In this document: one piece after another, positions 1-8,184 of the stretch
Layout: each line of letters begins with the position of its first letter
Numbering within the stretch: position 1 is the stretch's first letter
Assembly: GCF_026340465.1 (NCBI RefSeq)
Contig: NZ_JAPEPC010000001.1
Location: forward strand, 3,312,001-3,376,000
Length of the DNA stretch: 64,000 nt
Origin: Streptomyces sp. NBC_01306
Lineage (GTDB): Bacteria > Actinomycetota > Actinomycetes > Streptomycetales > Streptomycetaceae
Direction of reading: 5' to 3'
Notes under the pieces: model-generated
What the model was told of the DNA's origin: nothing
Database searches by the model: none
Seen by the model: only the letters and a program-made list of their open reading frames with translations
Translations under genes and position numbers: made by a program

Positions 1-1350
1 CTCGTGGCGTTCGGCTGGGGAGAGCAGGTCGATGGTGCCCACGGAGGCGCCCGGCTCCGTGGCTACGGCCGCCAGCAGGCGGACCAGACGCTGTGCGAGC
101 AGGTCGACGCTTGCGTGGTTGAAGAGGCTGACAAGGTACTCGACTTCGAGGGCTAGCCCGGCGGGTGTGCCGTCGGAGTCTGTGTGCTCGTGGAAGGCGA
201 ACATGAGGTCGTTCTTCGCGACGCCGGTGACGACCTTCTCCTGGCGGGCCTCGACATCGGGCAGGTCCAAGTGGGCACGGGCGTTGTTCTGGAGGAGCAC
301 CATGACTTGGAAGAGGGGGTGGCGGGACAGCGACCGGGTGGGGTTGAGGTGTTCCACAAGACGCTCGAAGGGCAGGTCCTGGTGGGCGAATGCGGCCACG
401 TCCGTCTCCCGCACGCGCGCGACCACCTCACGGAACGAAGGCTCACCCGACACGTCGGTGCGCAGCACCAGCGTGTTCACGAAGAACCCGACCAGCTCGT
501 CCAGAGCATCATCCGTACGACCAGCGACGACGGTCCCCAACGGAATGTCCGAGCCCGCCCCCAGCCGTGAGAGAAGAACTGCGACCGCCGACTGCAGCAC
601 CATGAACAACGTCGCCCCGGACGCCCGGGCCACCTCCAGCAGCCCCGCATGAACCCCCGCAGGTATCTCCAACTCCACACAGCCCCCACGGAAATCGGCA
701 ACCGCCGACCGTACCCGGTCCGTCGGGAGACTCAATTCCTCCGGCGCATCCCGCAGCACCCGTGACCAGAACGCCAGCTGCTGGCCCGCCAGGCTCTCCG
801 GGTCCGACGCCTCGCCCAGCAACTCCCGCTGCCAGACGGCATAGTCCGCATACTGAACCGCCAACTCTGCCCACTGCGGAGCATTCCCCGCCACTCGCGC
901 CCCGTACGCCGCACCTACATCCCGCAACAACGGGGCCAACGACCAACCATCGGAGGCGATGTGATGCAAAACCAACACCAACACCGACTCATCCGGACCC
1001 GTCACCAGCAACCGCGCCCGAACCGGAATCTCACGCGAGAGATCGAAACACCGGCCCGCCACCTCACCCACCAGTCCACCGACATCGTCCGGCCCGCACT
1101 CCCTCACCTCCCAATCGAAACGAAACTCCCCCATACCCAAAACCCGCTGCACCGGTACCCCGCTCACCTCCGGGAACACTGTCCGCAGACTCTCGTGCCG
1201 CCCCACCACATCAACCAGCGCACACTCCAGCGCACCCACATCCACCCGCCCCGAAAGACGCAGCACCAGCGGCGCGTTATACGCACCCCCGGTGGACTCC
1301 ACACCATTCAAAAACCACAAACGCTGCTGAGCGAAAGAAAGCGCGACCAT
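1..1350 (-). CDS. Nonribosomal peptide synthetase, condensation domain (3' end outside window)
   Basis: The 450 visible residues are one complete NRPS condensation domain, followed by the first residues that normally lead into an adenylation domain (LLSPAER). The C1 motif SFAQQRLWFL lies near the N terminus. The active-site motif HHIASDG fits HHxxxDG, so the domain should catalyse peptide bond formation between carrier-bound acyl groups. Further core motifs visible are HQDLPFERLV and RHPLFQVM. The ATG at 1350 was chosen because a GGAG-containing stretch precedes it by about ten bases and the C1 motif begins a few residues later. It lies 35 bases behind the carrier-protein gene, so the two probably form one operon running leftwards. 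A C domain at the N terminus means the enzyme receives an upstream acyl or peptidyl carrier protein. The downstream A and PCP domains lie outside the window. Confidence 0.93.
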   Translation of the reverse strand, partial: MVALSFAQQRLWFLNGVESTGGAYNAPLVLRLSGRVDVGALECALVDVVGRHESLRTVFPEVSGVPVQRVLGMGEFRFDWEVRECGPDDVGGLVGEVAGRCFDLSREIPVRARLLVTGPDESVLVLVLHHIASDGWSLAPLLRDVGAAYGARVAGNAPQWAELAVQYADYAVWQRELLGEASDPESLAGQQLAFWSRVLRDAPEELSLPTDRVRSAVADFRGGCVELEIPAGVHAGLLEVARASGATLFMVLQSAVAVLLSRLGAGSDIPLGTVVAGRTDDALDELVGFFVNTLVLRTDVSGEPSFREVVARVRETDVAAFAHQDLPFERLVEHLNPTRSLSRHPLFQVMVLLQNNARAHLDLPDVEARQEKVVTGVAKNDLMFAFHEHTDSDGTPAGLALEVEYLVSLFNHASVDLLAQRLVRLLAAVATEPGASVGTIDLLSPAERHE

Positions 1351-1385
1351 GGGTACCGATACTCCAATTCCAGCGAGCGGGATGA

Positions 1386-1913
1386 CTACGGGCGACGGGC
1401 GAGCTTCGGGCGGGCCGGGACGGCCGGGGCCCGGTGAATACGAGCCTGCAGACCTTCCACCGTGGGGTGATCGAAGATGTCGGACATCTCGACGGCACGG
1501 CCGAAGGTGCTCCTGATACGACCCCACAGCCGGATGGCGAGCAGCGACTGACCGCCCATGTCGAAGAAGCTGTCATCGTCCGCCACCGTCGGGCGGTTCA
1601 GAACCTCGGCGAACAGTGCTCGCAGGGTCTCCCTGCGGGACGGCGGGGCGGGCACGGCGGCCAGGTCAATGTCGGCGTCGGCGGTCAGCGGCAGCGCCGG
1701 CAGCCGGACGAACACCGGCGGCTCCGCGTCACCGGGGAGTGCGGCTGCGGTGCGCCGCAGAAGCTCGGCGTCGGTGACGTCGGGGCCATTCGTGTCGGGC
1801 ACCATATATCCGACGATCCGGTGCCCGCCGTCCGGGTCCGGGTATTCGAGTGCGGCGGCCGCGGCAACACCCGGGCATTCCCTCAATACCTTTTTCATAT
1901 CCGAGAGACTCAT
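1386..1913 (-). CDS. Peptidyl carrier protein with a remnant adenylation C-terminal subdomain
   Basis: This 175-residue protein has two parts. Residues 1-90 resemble the C-terminal subdomain of an adenylation enzyme (ECPGVAAAA, then HRIVGYMVP). Where the A10 motif with its catalytic lysine (PxTxxGKxDR) should stand it reads LPLTADADIDL, so no acyl-adenylating activity is expected. Residues 95-160 are a carrier domain with FFDMGGQSL; Ser123 is the expected phosphopantetheine site. ATG 1913 is preceded by GGAGAGGGAGGG, a very strong ribosome-binding site, and starts directly at the homology. It is the first gene of the leftward operon and lies immediately upstream of the C-domain NRPS, so it is the natural donor carrier for that domain. 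How it is charged is not shown; loading by a separate enzyme is an inference. Confidence 0.85.
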   Translation of the reverse strand: MSLSDMKKVLRECPGVAAAAALEYPDPDGGHRIVGYMVPDTNGPDVTDAELLRRTAAALPGDAEPPVFVRLPALPLTADADIDLAAVPAPPSRRETLRALFAEVLNRPTVADDDSFFDMGGQSLLAIRLWGRIRSTFGRAVEMSDIFDHPTVEGLQARIHRAPAVPARPKLARRP

Positions 1914-2088
1914 TTCCCTCCCTCTCCACGATTCATTTTTCGACCATAGGCGAGGGCGACACCACAGTTCGGCAATCACTCCAGCAGTCGGCAGGCAGTT
2001 CCCCGGCATTAGACATCGAAGGGCGCCGGAAGGGCCGCATACTGAGGCCAAGACGGAACAGCAGGCGACGAATTCGAGTGGAGCCCCC
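1914..2088. promoter_or_regulatory. Divergent intergenic region between carrier gene and exporter gene
   Basis: These 175 bases separate the leftward NRPS operon from the rightward exporter-to-A-domain series, so they must hold both promoters. I see no convincing sigma-70 hexamers or SARP heptamer repeats by eye. The region is inferred from gene layout only. Confidence 0.4.
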
Positions 2089-3366
2089 GTGAGTGATGTG
2101 ATCGCGCCGCAAGGAACACCTCCGCAGCGGCGGCCGAAGCCGATCTGGACGCACCGGAACTTCATGCTGCTGTGGGGCGGTCAGACGGCCAGTGAGATGG
2201 GCACACGCGTATCGAACATCGCGTTGCCGCTCCTCGCTGTCACCACACTGCAGGCATCGGCATTCCAGGTGTCGCTGATCACCGCGTTCACCTGGCTGCC
2301 ATACGTGTTCTTCGCCCTGCCCGCCGGGGTGATATCCGACCGAGTCCGCAAACGTCGTCTGATGGTCTGGTGCGACATCCTGCGCACCGTACTGATCGCG
2401 TCAATCCCAGCGAGCGCCCTGTGGTGGCGGCCTTCGCTCGGCTATCTCTACGTGGTGGTGGCAGCCTGCGGTGTTCTGACGGTGTTCTTCAATGTCGCCT
2501 ACCGGGCCCTGCTGCCCTCACTCGTCGACGAGGACCAACTGATCTCGGCCAATAGTAAGATGGGCATGTCCCAGTCGCTGGCTGAGCTGGCGGGGCCTGC
2601 CCTGGGCGGTCTGCTGACCGGGGTGCTGGGGGCGCTGCGGACGATATGGGTGGACGCCTCGTCGTTCCTGTTTAGCGCGGCCACCCTGGTGATGCTCAAG
2701 ACCCCGGAACCGCGAACCGAACCGGACCCTCAGGCGGAGCGGCAGTCGTTCCGCAACGAGGTGAGCGAGGGACTGCGGTACGTTCTGAAACACCCGATCC
2801 TGTCCCGACTGCTGCTGTGCAGCAGCACCTCCAACTTCTTCGTCATGGGGATGACGGGCATCGAGATCGTGTACCTGGTGGAAGGGCTGCATGCTTCACC
2901 ACTGGTGGTCGGCTTGGTCTTCAGCGTCGGCACAGTCGGCGGCCTGATTACTGGGATGCTGGCGTCGCGGATATCCGAGCGGGTTGGTACTGCCCGAGTG
3001 ATCTGGCTCTCCATGGTCGTCCCAGGGCCGCTGTATCTGTTGATCCCGCTCGCCTTTCCTGGGTGGGGCATCGTGCTGTACGCGCTCGGCCTTACCGCCT
3101 TCTCCGCGAACGCGGTGCTCTACAACGCGGCGGAGTCCTCGTACCGACAGCGGGTCTGCCCGCCGGAGATGCGCGGCCGGATGAGTGCCTCGATGTTGTG
3201 GATTGCCTACGGGATCATCCCGCTCGGTGCCCTGTTCGGCGGCGCCCTGGCGTCCTGGATCGGCATGCGGCCGGCGTTGGTGGTCTTCGTCCTTGGAATG
3301 TGGGCCGCCTCGCTGTTCGTGGTCTTCTCCCCTCTGCGCGGTCTGCGCGACATCCCGACGACCTGA
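2089..3366 (+). CDS. MFS drug/peptide exporter
   Basis: This 425-residue major facilitator superfamily protein is of the DHA3/MFS_3 type and has about twelve hydrophobic segments. The first begins after WTHRNFMLLWGGQTAS, and the inter-helix loop has the family motif form PAGVISDRVRKRR near residue 80. The C-terminal half carries a second motif-like stretch, EMRGRMSASM. The GTG at 2089 was chosen: it follows GTGGAG at a suitable distance and leaves a short cytosolic N terminus, whereas extending upstream would run over the divergent gene. Its place in the NRPS cluster suggests export of, or resistance to, the peptide product. The substrate cannot be read from sequence. Confidence 0.88.
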   Translation: MSDVIAPQGTPPQRRPKPIWTHRNFMLLWGGQTASEMGTRVSNIALPLLAVTTLQASAFQVSLITAFTWLPYVFFALPAGVISDRVRKRRLMVWCDILRTVLIASIPASALWWRPSLGYLYVVVAACGVLTVFFNVAYRALLPSLVDEDQLISANSKMGMSQSLAELAGPALGGLLTGVLGALRTIWVDASSFLFSAATLVMLKTPEPRTEPDPQAERQSFRNEVSEGLRYVLKHPILSRLLLCSSTSNFFVMGMTGIEIVYLVEGLHASPLVVGLVFSVGTVGGLITGMLASRISERVGTARVIWLSMVVPGPLYLLIPLAFPGWGIVLYALGLTAFSANAVLYNAAESSYRQRVCPPEMRGRMSASMLWIAYGIIPLGALFGGALASWIGMRPALVVFVLGMWAASLFVVFSPLRGLRDIPTT

Positions 3367-3469
3367 GCACCATGCGGTCCCGCTGACGCGAGACTCCGCG
3401 CTGCGGCGTCCGGCTCGGCGGCCCAGACGGCCCTCGGACACCGGCGCTGAGGCGCCAGAAAGGTCCACT

Positions 3470-4195
3470 ATGAACCTCACCACCACCTTGGTCTGCCTTC
3501 CGTTCGCCGGCGCCGGGGCGTCCTTCTTCCGCAAATGGGCTCCGCTGGCGCCCGAGGGGCTGACCCTGCTGCCGGTACAACTGCCCGGTCGTGAAGAGCG
3601 TTTCAGCGAGACACCGTTCACCGAAGTCGGCGCCGCGATGGACGAGGCGTGCCCCTGGGTGTGCGAGCGGCTTGACGACGACGCGCGGGTCGCTCTGTTC
3701 GGTCACAGCCTCGGCGCAGAACTCGCCCATGAACTGACACGTCGCCTGGTGGCACGCGGGGTACGCGTCACCAGGCTGTTCGTCAGCGGTGCCCACGCAC
3801 CTCGAGACCGCTCGGTAGAACGGATCAGCGCGCTGGACGACGCGGGGTTCGTCGCCGGGCTGCGCAGGGTCGCTGGCTTCAGCCACCCGGCCATGAACGA
3901 CCCCGAGCTGCTGGAGATCATGCTGCCCCTCCTGCGTGCGGACTCCCGGATGCACGAGGAATACCGCTCCCGCCACCCCGACCGGCTTAACGTGCCGGTC
4001 ACCTCCCTGCGCGGTCGCGACGACACTCTGATCAGCGCCGCGGAGGCCGTTCGGTGGGCCGGCGAGACCAGCGCGGGATTCGACTACGCGGAGATCGACG
4101 GCAGCCACATGTACCTGACGGACCACACCGCCAGCCTGCTCGCGGCAATCGCCACCGCCCTCCAGCCAGCCGACAGCGGATCACCTGTCCGCTGA
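3470..4195 (+). CDS. Type II thioesterase
   Basis: This 241-residue alpha/beta hydrolase belongs to the external (type II) thioesterase family, which removes misprimed acyl groups from NRPS carrier domains. It shows the nucleophile elbow GHSLG with Ser80, the family stretch LPVQLPGREER near residue 35, and a catalytic His213 in DGSHMYL. An Asp in RGRDD is the likely third member of the triad. The size is typical of the family. ATG 3470 follows AGAAAGG and falls at the usual N terminus. It lies 103 bases after the exporter and 64 before the P450, on the same strand, so co-transcription is likely. Confidence 0.93.
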   Translation: MNLTTTLVCLPFAGAGASFFRKWAPLAPEGLTLLPVQLPGREERFSETPFTEVGAAMDEACPWVCERLDDDARVALFGHSLGAELAHELTRRLVARGVRVTRLFVSGAHAPRDRSVERISALDDAGFVAGLRRVAGFSHPAMNDPELLEIMLPLLRADSRMHEEYRSRHPDRLNVPVTSLRGRDDTLISAAEAVRWAGETSAGFDYAEIDGSHMYLTDHTASLLAAIATALQPADSGSPVR

Positions 4196-4259
4196 GCACC
4201 GCAGGACCGCACCGGCGCCCACTACGTACGGCGTCGGCACCCCGACGAAAGGATGGGTC

Positions 4260-5513
4260 ATGCTCGTACAAGAGGCGGCCATCTCCCGCTGCCCGTTCCG
4301 CCCCACGGCGACGGACCTGGTGGACCCGACGCTCTACAGCAGCGGCGCGGCCCCCGCTGTCTGGCGCGAAATGAGCGCTCTGGACGGCCTGCACTGGCAG
4401 CAGGTGGACGCCGACCGGGGTTTCTGGTCGGTCGTCACCTACGCCGAGGCCGATCAAGTTCTGCGGGACACCGACACGTTCACGTCGGAGCGCGGCACCC
4501 TGATCGACCTGCTCGGCACCGACGACCCTGCCGGGGGCCAGCAGCTGGCTGTCACCGACCCACCGCTACACACCCGTCGGCAGGCCCGGCTGAAACGTGC
4601 GCTGACCAACAAGGCGGTGGTCCGGCAGCGAGAGACCATCCGGTCGTTGGTACTGGAACTGCTGGAGCCGCTGGGCGAAGGCGGAGTGTTCGACTTCGGC
4701 CGGGCAATGATGGCCATGCCGATGTGGGTCACCGGCACCATGATGGGTCTGCCGCGTTCCGACTGGGAGTGGCTTACCCGGATCACCACGATGTGCATCG
4801 CCGCCGATGACTCGGAGTACCAGGAGCCCAACGGAAGGGATGTCACCCTGAAGAAGGCGCATCTGGAGCTGTTCTGCTACTTCCAGGACATAGTCAGCCA
4901 CCGCCGCGGCCATCTCGGCGACGATCTACTGAGCGTGCTGATGTCAACTCGGTTCGAGGGCCGCACGATGTCGCCAGGTGAGGTCATCTCCAACTGTTAC
5001 AGCCTCCTGCTGGGTGCCAACGTCACCACGCCGCACGCTCCGACGTTCGTGATGGCCGAACTGCCCGGCAGTGGGGTGCTGGAGGACTGGGCGCGTCATC
5101 CGGAACTGAGCAAAAGCGCGTACGAGGAGGCACTGCGCTGGTCGTCGCCGGTCAATCACGTCATGCGCTACGCGACGACCGACACCATCCTGCGCGGCAC
5201 GCTGGTCGCCGCAGGTGACGCCGTCGTGGTGTGGCTGGGCGGAGTCAACCGGGACGAGCGGGTCTTCGCCGACCCTCAGACCTTCGACATCCGCCGCCGG
5301 CCCAACAAGCACCTGGCCTTCGGCATCGGACCGCACTACTGCGTGGGCCACAGCGTCGCCCGGGTGACGCTGGGCATTCTCTTTGAGGAACTGCTCGGGC
5401 GCTACGAGGACTTCGCACTCGCAGGCCAGCCCGAGCGGCTGGTCTCCACGTTCGCCTCCGGATACAAGCACGTCCCCGTCACCGCCCGCCGTCGGCCAAA
5501 CCCGGCGCGCTGA
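4260..5513 (+). CDS. Cytochrome P450, probable hydroxylase of a carrier-bound amino acid
   Basis: This 417-residue bacterial P450 has the haem-binding loop FGIGPHYCVG, with Cys361 as the iron ligand, and a K-helix ExxR in EEALRW. The I-helix reads LLLGANVTTPH: Val stands where most P450s have the acidic residue of the Asp/Glu-Thr pair. That is unusual and may mark a subgroup acting on tethered substrates. ATG 4260 follows GAAAGGATGG. The next two genes are a free carrier protein and a stand-alone adenylation enzyme. In NikQ- and NovI-type systems a P450 beta-hydroxylates an aminoacyl-carrier protein, and the layout here suggests the same job. No ferredoxin gene is adjacent, so redox partners would come from elsewhere. 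Confidence 0.9.
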   Translation: MLVQEAAISRCPFRPTATDLVDPTLYSSGAAPAVWREMSALDGLHWQQVDADRGFWSVVTYAEADQVLRDTDTFTSERGTLIDLLGTDDPAGGQQLAVTDPPLHTRRQARLKRALTNKAVVRQRETIRSLVLELLEPLGEGGVFDFGRAMMAMPMWVTGTMMGLPRSDWEWLTRITTMCIAADDSEYQEPNGRDVTLKKAHLELFCYFQDIVSHRRGHLGDDLLSVLMSTRFEGRTMSPGEVISNCYSLLLGANVTTPHAPTFVMAELPGSGVLEDWARHPELSKSAYEEALRWSSPVNHVMRYATTDTILRGTLVAAGDAVVVWLGGVNRDERVFADPQTFDIRRRPNKHLAFGIGPHYCVGHSVARVTLGILFEELLGRYEDFALAGQPERLVSTFASGYKHVPVTARRRPNPAR

Positions 5514-5615
5514 GCGGCACGTCTCACCGGCGCCGTAGCCCACCCCTCTTTTCCTCACGTCCACTGCTGGGCATCCCGCCTTGCGCGGGAACAACTTGTT
5601 CCTTGGAGAAAACTC

Positions 5616-5867
5616 ATGCCAGACAACGCCCTTACCGCCCCGGCCGACCTCGAACTCCTTCGCACGCTGTGGCGGGAGGTCTTGGAGATCAAGGAGGTGG
5701 CCGACGACGTCAACTTCTTCGACGCGGGCGGCGACTCCCTGCGCCTGGTCGCGCTCGTGGAACGCATCCGCCTGGGGACCGGACTGCGGGTGCGCACCAT
5801 GGACGTTCTCCAGGCCGCCACTGTCCGTGGTCAGGCGGATCTGCTCGCGGGCCTGGAGAGGGGCTGA
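5616..5867 (+). CDS. Free-standing peptidyl carrier protein
   Basis: This 83-residue single-domain carrier protein has the motif FFDAGGDSL, with Ser41 as the phosphopantetheine attachment site. The rest fits the four-helix fold (LLRTLWREVL at the start, IRLGTGLRV for helix III). ATG 5616 is preceded by GGAGAA. The stop is three bases before the start of the adenylation gene, so the two are translationally close and probably work as a pair. The carrier would hold the amino acid while the neighbouring P450 acts on it; that role is inferred from layout. Confidence 0.92.
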   Translation: MPDNALTAPADLELLRTLWREVLEIKEVADDVNFFDAGGDSLRLVALVERIRLGTGLRVRTMDVLQAATVRGQADLLAGLERG

Positions 5868-5870
5868 CCG

Positions 5871-7958
5871 ATGGCTACCCACAGCGACAGCGCCTTGCCC
5901 CTGCTGCGAGTGCCCTTCGACATCGGCCCCGACACCGGAGCCCTGCTGGCGGAACGCGCCGACAAGCTCGGCGTCGGGACGCTCGCTCCGGTGCTGGCCG
6001 CCGCCGCCCTCGCCCTGGGCCGATGGACGGGCTTCACCGTTCTGCAGGCCCGGGTATCGGCCGCCGGCGCGCAGGGCCCGGGGGCGGGCGAGACGTTGGA
6101 CGTCGAGATCAACGACCTCGTGAACACGGATGACTTCCTGTTGTCCCTGAACGCCCCGGCCGTCCGTCTTCCCGACCTGGCGGGTGGCCCTGTCTGCCTG
6201 GCGTTCGCACCACAGGGCGGAGTCGGCCTGCGCCTGACCATCGATCTGGCCGACCCGGCGCTGACCGGCACCGCCGAGGGCAGCGGACCGCAGTGGAGCG
6301 GCGGGGACCTGGCCGACCTCATCGACGACATCCGCTGCGCCGCCGCAGACCTGGCTGTCTCCTCCGGCCGGCTGGAGGACGTACGGTGTATCGCCCCCGC
6401 ACGGCGTGATCGGCTGGCCGCCGCCGACCGCTCCGGTATGCGGTTTCCGAGTGTCTCCCTCGACGCACTCTTCCGCGACGTGGCGGCCCGCACTCCGGAC
6501 GCCCCAGCCGTGCGGGACGAGGTGGCGCAGCTGACGTACGCCCAGCTCTCTGCGGCCGCCGCCCAGCAGGCACAGCGACTGCGAGAGGCAGGGGTCGGGC
6601 CCGGGGACCGGGTGCTGATCGGTCTGGACCGGTCGGTCGCCGAGGTGGTGGCGGTGTTGGGCACGGTATGGGCTGGCGCCACATACGTGGGCGTCGACCT
6701 GGAACTACCCGCCGCGCACCTGGCCCGCATCACGGGCCGGTGCGCACCCGCCGCCGTCCTGGCTGGGCCCGGAGCCGCCGCGCACCCAGCTCTGGAGGAT
6801 GTGCCGGCGGTGGAGACCTGGAGTCCGCTGTGGGAGTCCGCACCGGTTCCCGGGGTCAAACCCGCTGCCTCCGATCCGGAACGGCTCGCCTACATCGCCT
6901 TCACCTCCGGCTCTACCGGTGAACCGAAAGGGGTGTGCATCCCGCACCGTGCGGTGATCCGCCTCGTGCAGGACGGAGAAGTCGCGCTCCTCGGCTCGGG
7001 CGACCGGATGCTGCGCCTGGCGCCGCTGGCCTTCGATGCCTCCACCCTGGAATTGTGGGCCGCGCTTCTGTCAGGGGCTGCTCTGGAGGTGTACCCCCCG
7101 GGCATCCCCGCACCGTCCGACCTGGGTGACTTCCTGTTGGAGCGGGGCGCAACTGTCGCCTGGCTGACCGCCGGGCTCTTCCGACTGGTCGTGGAGTTCG
7201 CCCCCGACGGTCTGGGCGGGCTGCGGCAGTTGCTGACCGGCGGGGACGTGGTACCGCACGAACACGTGGCCCGCCTGCTGGCCAAGTACCCGGGCCTGAC
7301 GGTCACCAACGGATACGGGCCGACCGAGAACACCACTTTCACTACCACCTTCTCGTTGACGCGGCCGCAGGAAGCCGTCGGGCCGCTGCCGATCGGTGCC
7401 CCGGTGCCCGGTACCAGCGTCCACGTGCTCGGCCCGGACGGACGGCCGGTGCCGCCCGGCGCAGTCGGCGAACTACACACCGGAGGTGCGGGACTGGCCG
7501 TAGGTTATCTGGGGGACGAGGCGGAGACGGCCCGCCGCTTCGGGTACTTCTGCCCCGGGTTGCCCGAGCGTCTCTACCGCACTGGGGATCTGGTTCGCCT
7601 CGACTCGTGCGGCCGCCTGTTGTTCCTGGGCCGGAGCGACGATCAGGTGAAACTGCGCGGCCACCGGGTGGAGCCGGGGGAGGTCGGGGCGGCCGCGGCA
7701 GCCCACCCCGGGGTGCAGGACGCATTCGTGTTCGCCACCGCGACCGCCACCGACGCTGCAGACCGGCGTCTGGTCGCCGCCCTGGTGCCTATGGATGGCG
7801 CCCGGGTGGATCCCCGCCGGGTGCGGGCAACGCTCGTGGAACGGTTGCCCGGCTACATGGTCCCGGCACTGTGGGCAGTCGTTGACCGGCTGCCGGTGAC
7901 ACCCAACGGAAAGGTGGACCGGGCTGCTCTCACCGCGCTCGCCGTCCCGGTGGGATGA
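5871..7958 (+). CDS. Stand-alone NRPS adenylation enzyme with N-terminal C-like remnant
   Basis: The protein has 695 residues. Residues 195-690 are an amino-acid adenylation domain: A3 FTSGSTGEPKG near 344, A4 FDASTLELW, A5 NGYGPTENT, A7 YRTGD, A8 LRGHRVEPGEV and A10 TPNGKVDR with the catalytic lysine. Aligning the pocket by eye on PheA gives D-A-L-W-L-G-G-T-F-K, which resembles published valine codes. Residues 1-190 are not catalytic; they look like a degenerate part of a condensation domain (no HHxxxDG). There is no carrier domain, so it should load the 83-residue carrier encoded just upstream. No MbtH-like gene is seen nearby. ATG 5871 was chosen because it lies three bases after the carrier stop codon. 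Confidence 0.93.
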   Translation: MATHSDSALPLLRVPFDIGPDTGALLAERADKLGVGTLAPVLAAAALALGRWTGFTVLQARVSAAGAQGPGAGETLDVEINDLVNTDDFLLSLNAPAVRLPDLAGGPVCLAFAPQGGVGLRLTIDLADPALTGTAEGSGPQWSGGDLADLIDDIRCAAADLAVSSGRLEDVRCIAPARRDRLAAADRSGMRFPSVSLDALFRDVAARTPDAPAVRDEVAQLTYAQLSAAAAQQAQRLREAGVGPGDRVLIGLDRSVAEVVAVLGTVWAGATYVGVDLELPAAHLARITGRCAPAAVLAGPGAAAHPALEDVPAVETWSPLWESAPVPGVKPAASDPERLAYIAFTSGSTGEPKGVCIPHRAVIRLVQDGEVALLGSGDRMLRLAPLAFDASTLELWAALLSGAALEVYPPGIPAPSDLGDFLLERGATVAWLTAGLFRLVVEFAPDGLGGLRQLLTGGDVVPHEHVARLLAKYPGLTVTNGYGPTENTTFTTTFSLTRPQEAVGPLPIGAPVPGTSVHVLGPDGRPVPPGAVGELHTGGAGLAVGYLGDEAETARRFGYFCPGLPERLYRTGDLVRLDSCGRLLFLGRSDDQVKLRGHRVEPGEVGAAAAAHPGVQDAFVFATATATDAADRRLVAALVPMDGARVDPRRVRATLVERLPGYMVPALWAVVDRLPVTPNGKVDRAALTALAVPVG

Positions 7959-7962
7959 CCTC

Positions 7963-8002
7963 GCTCCTGGCGCCGACACCTCTCGAGACGGGCGCCAGGA
8001 GC
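7963..8002 (+). terminator. Strong hairpin after the adenylation gene
   Basis: A perfect 12-bp inverted repeat (GCTCCTGGCGCC at 7963-7974, complement at 7991-8002) encloses a 16-base loop, 5 bases after the stop. It lacks a T-run, as is common in Streptomyces. It separates the biosynthetic genes from the regulator. Confidence 0.75.
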
Positions 8003-8184
8003 TTGGCGATGGTGGTTCCGCACCCCGGCAGCCGTCCATCGTCCATTCCGTGAAGCGCCGGGCCTCCCGTTGCCGCGAGGCTTGAAGGTATGGTTGCCGC
8101 ATTGTGAAGGAACGAGTACCGTGTTGCGGCGGAATCGTTAAGTGATCACGCGCGGAAATCCAGGGGCGGCAGGGGGGATGAACG

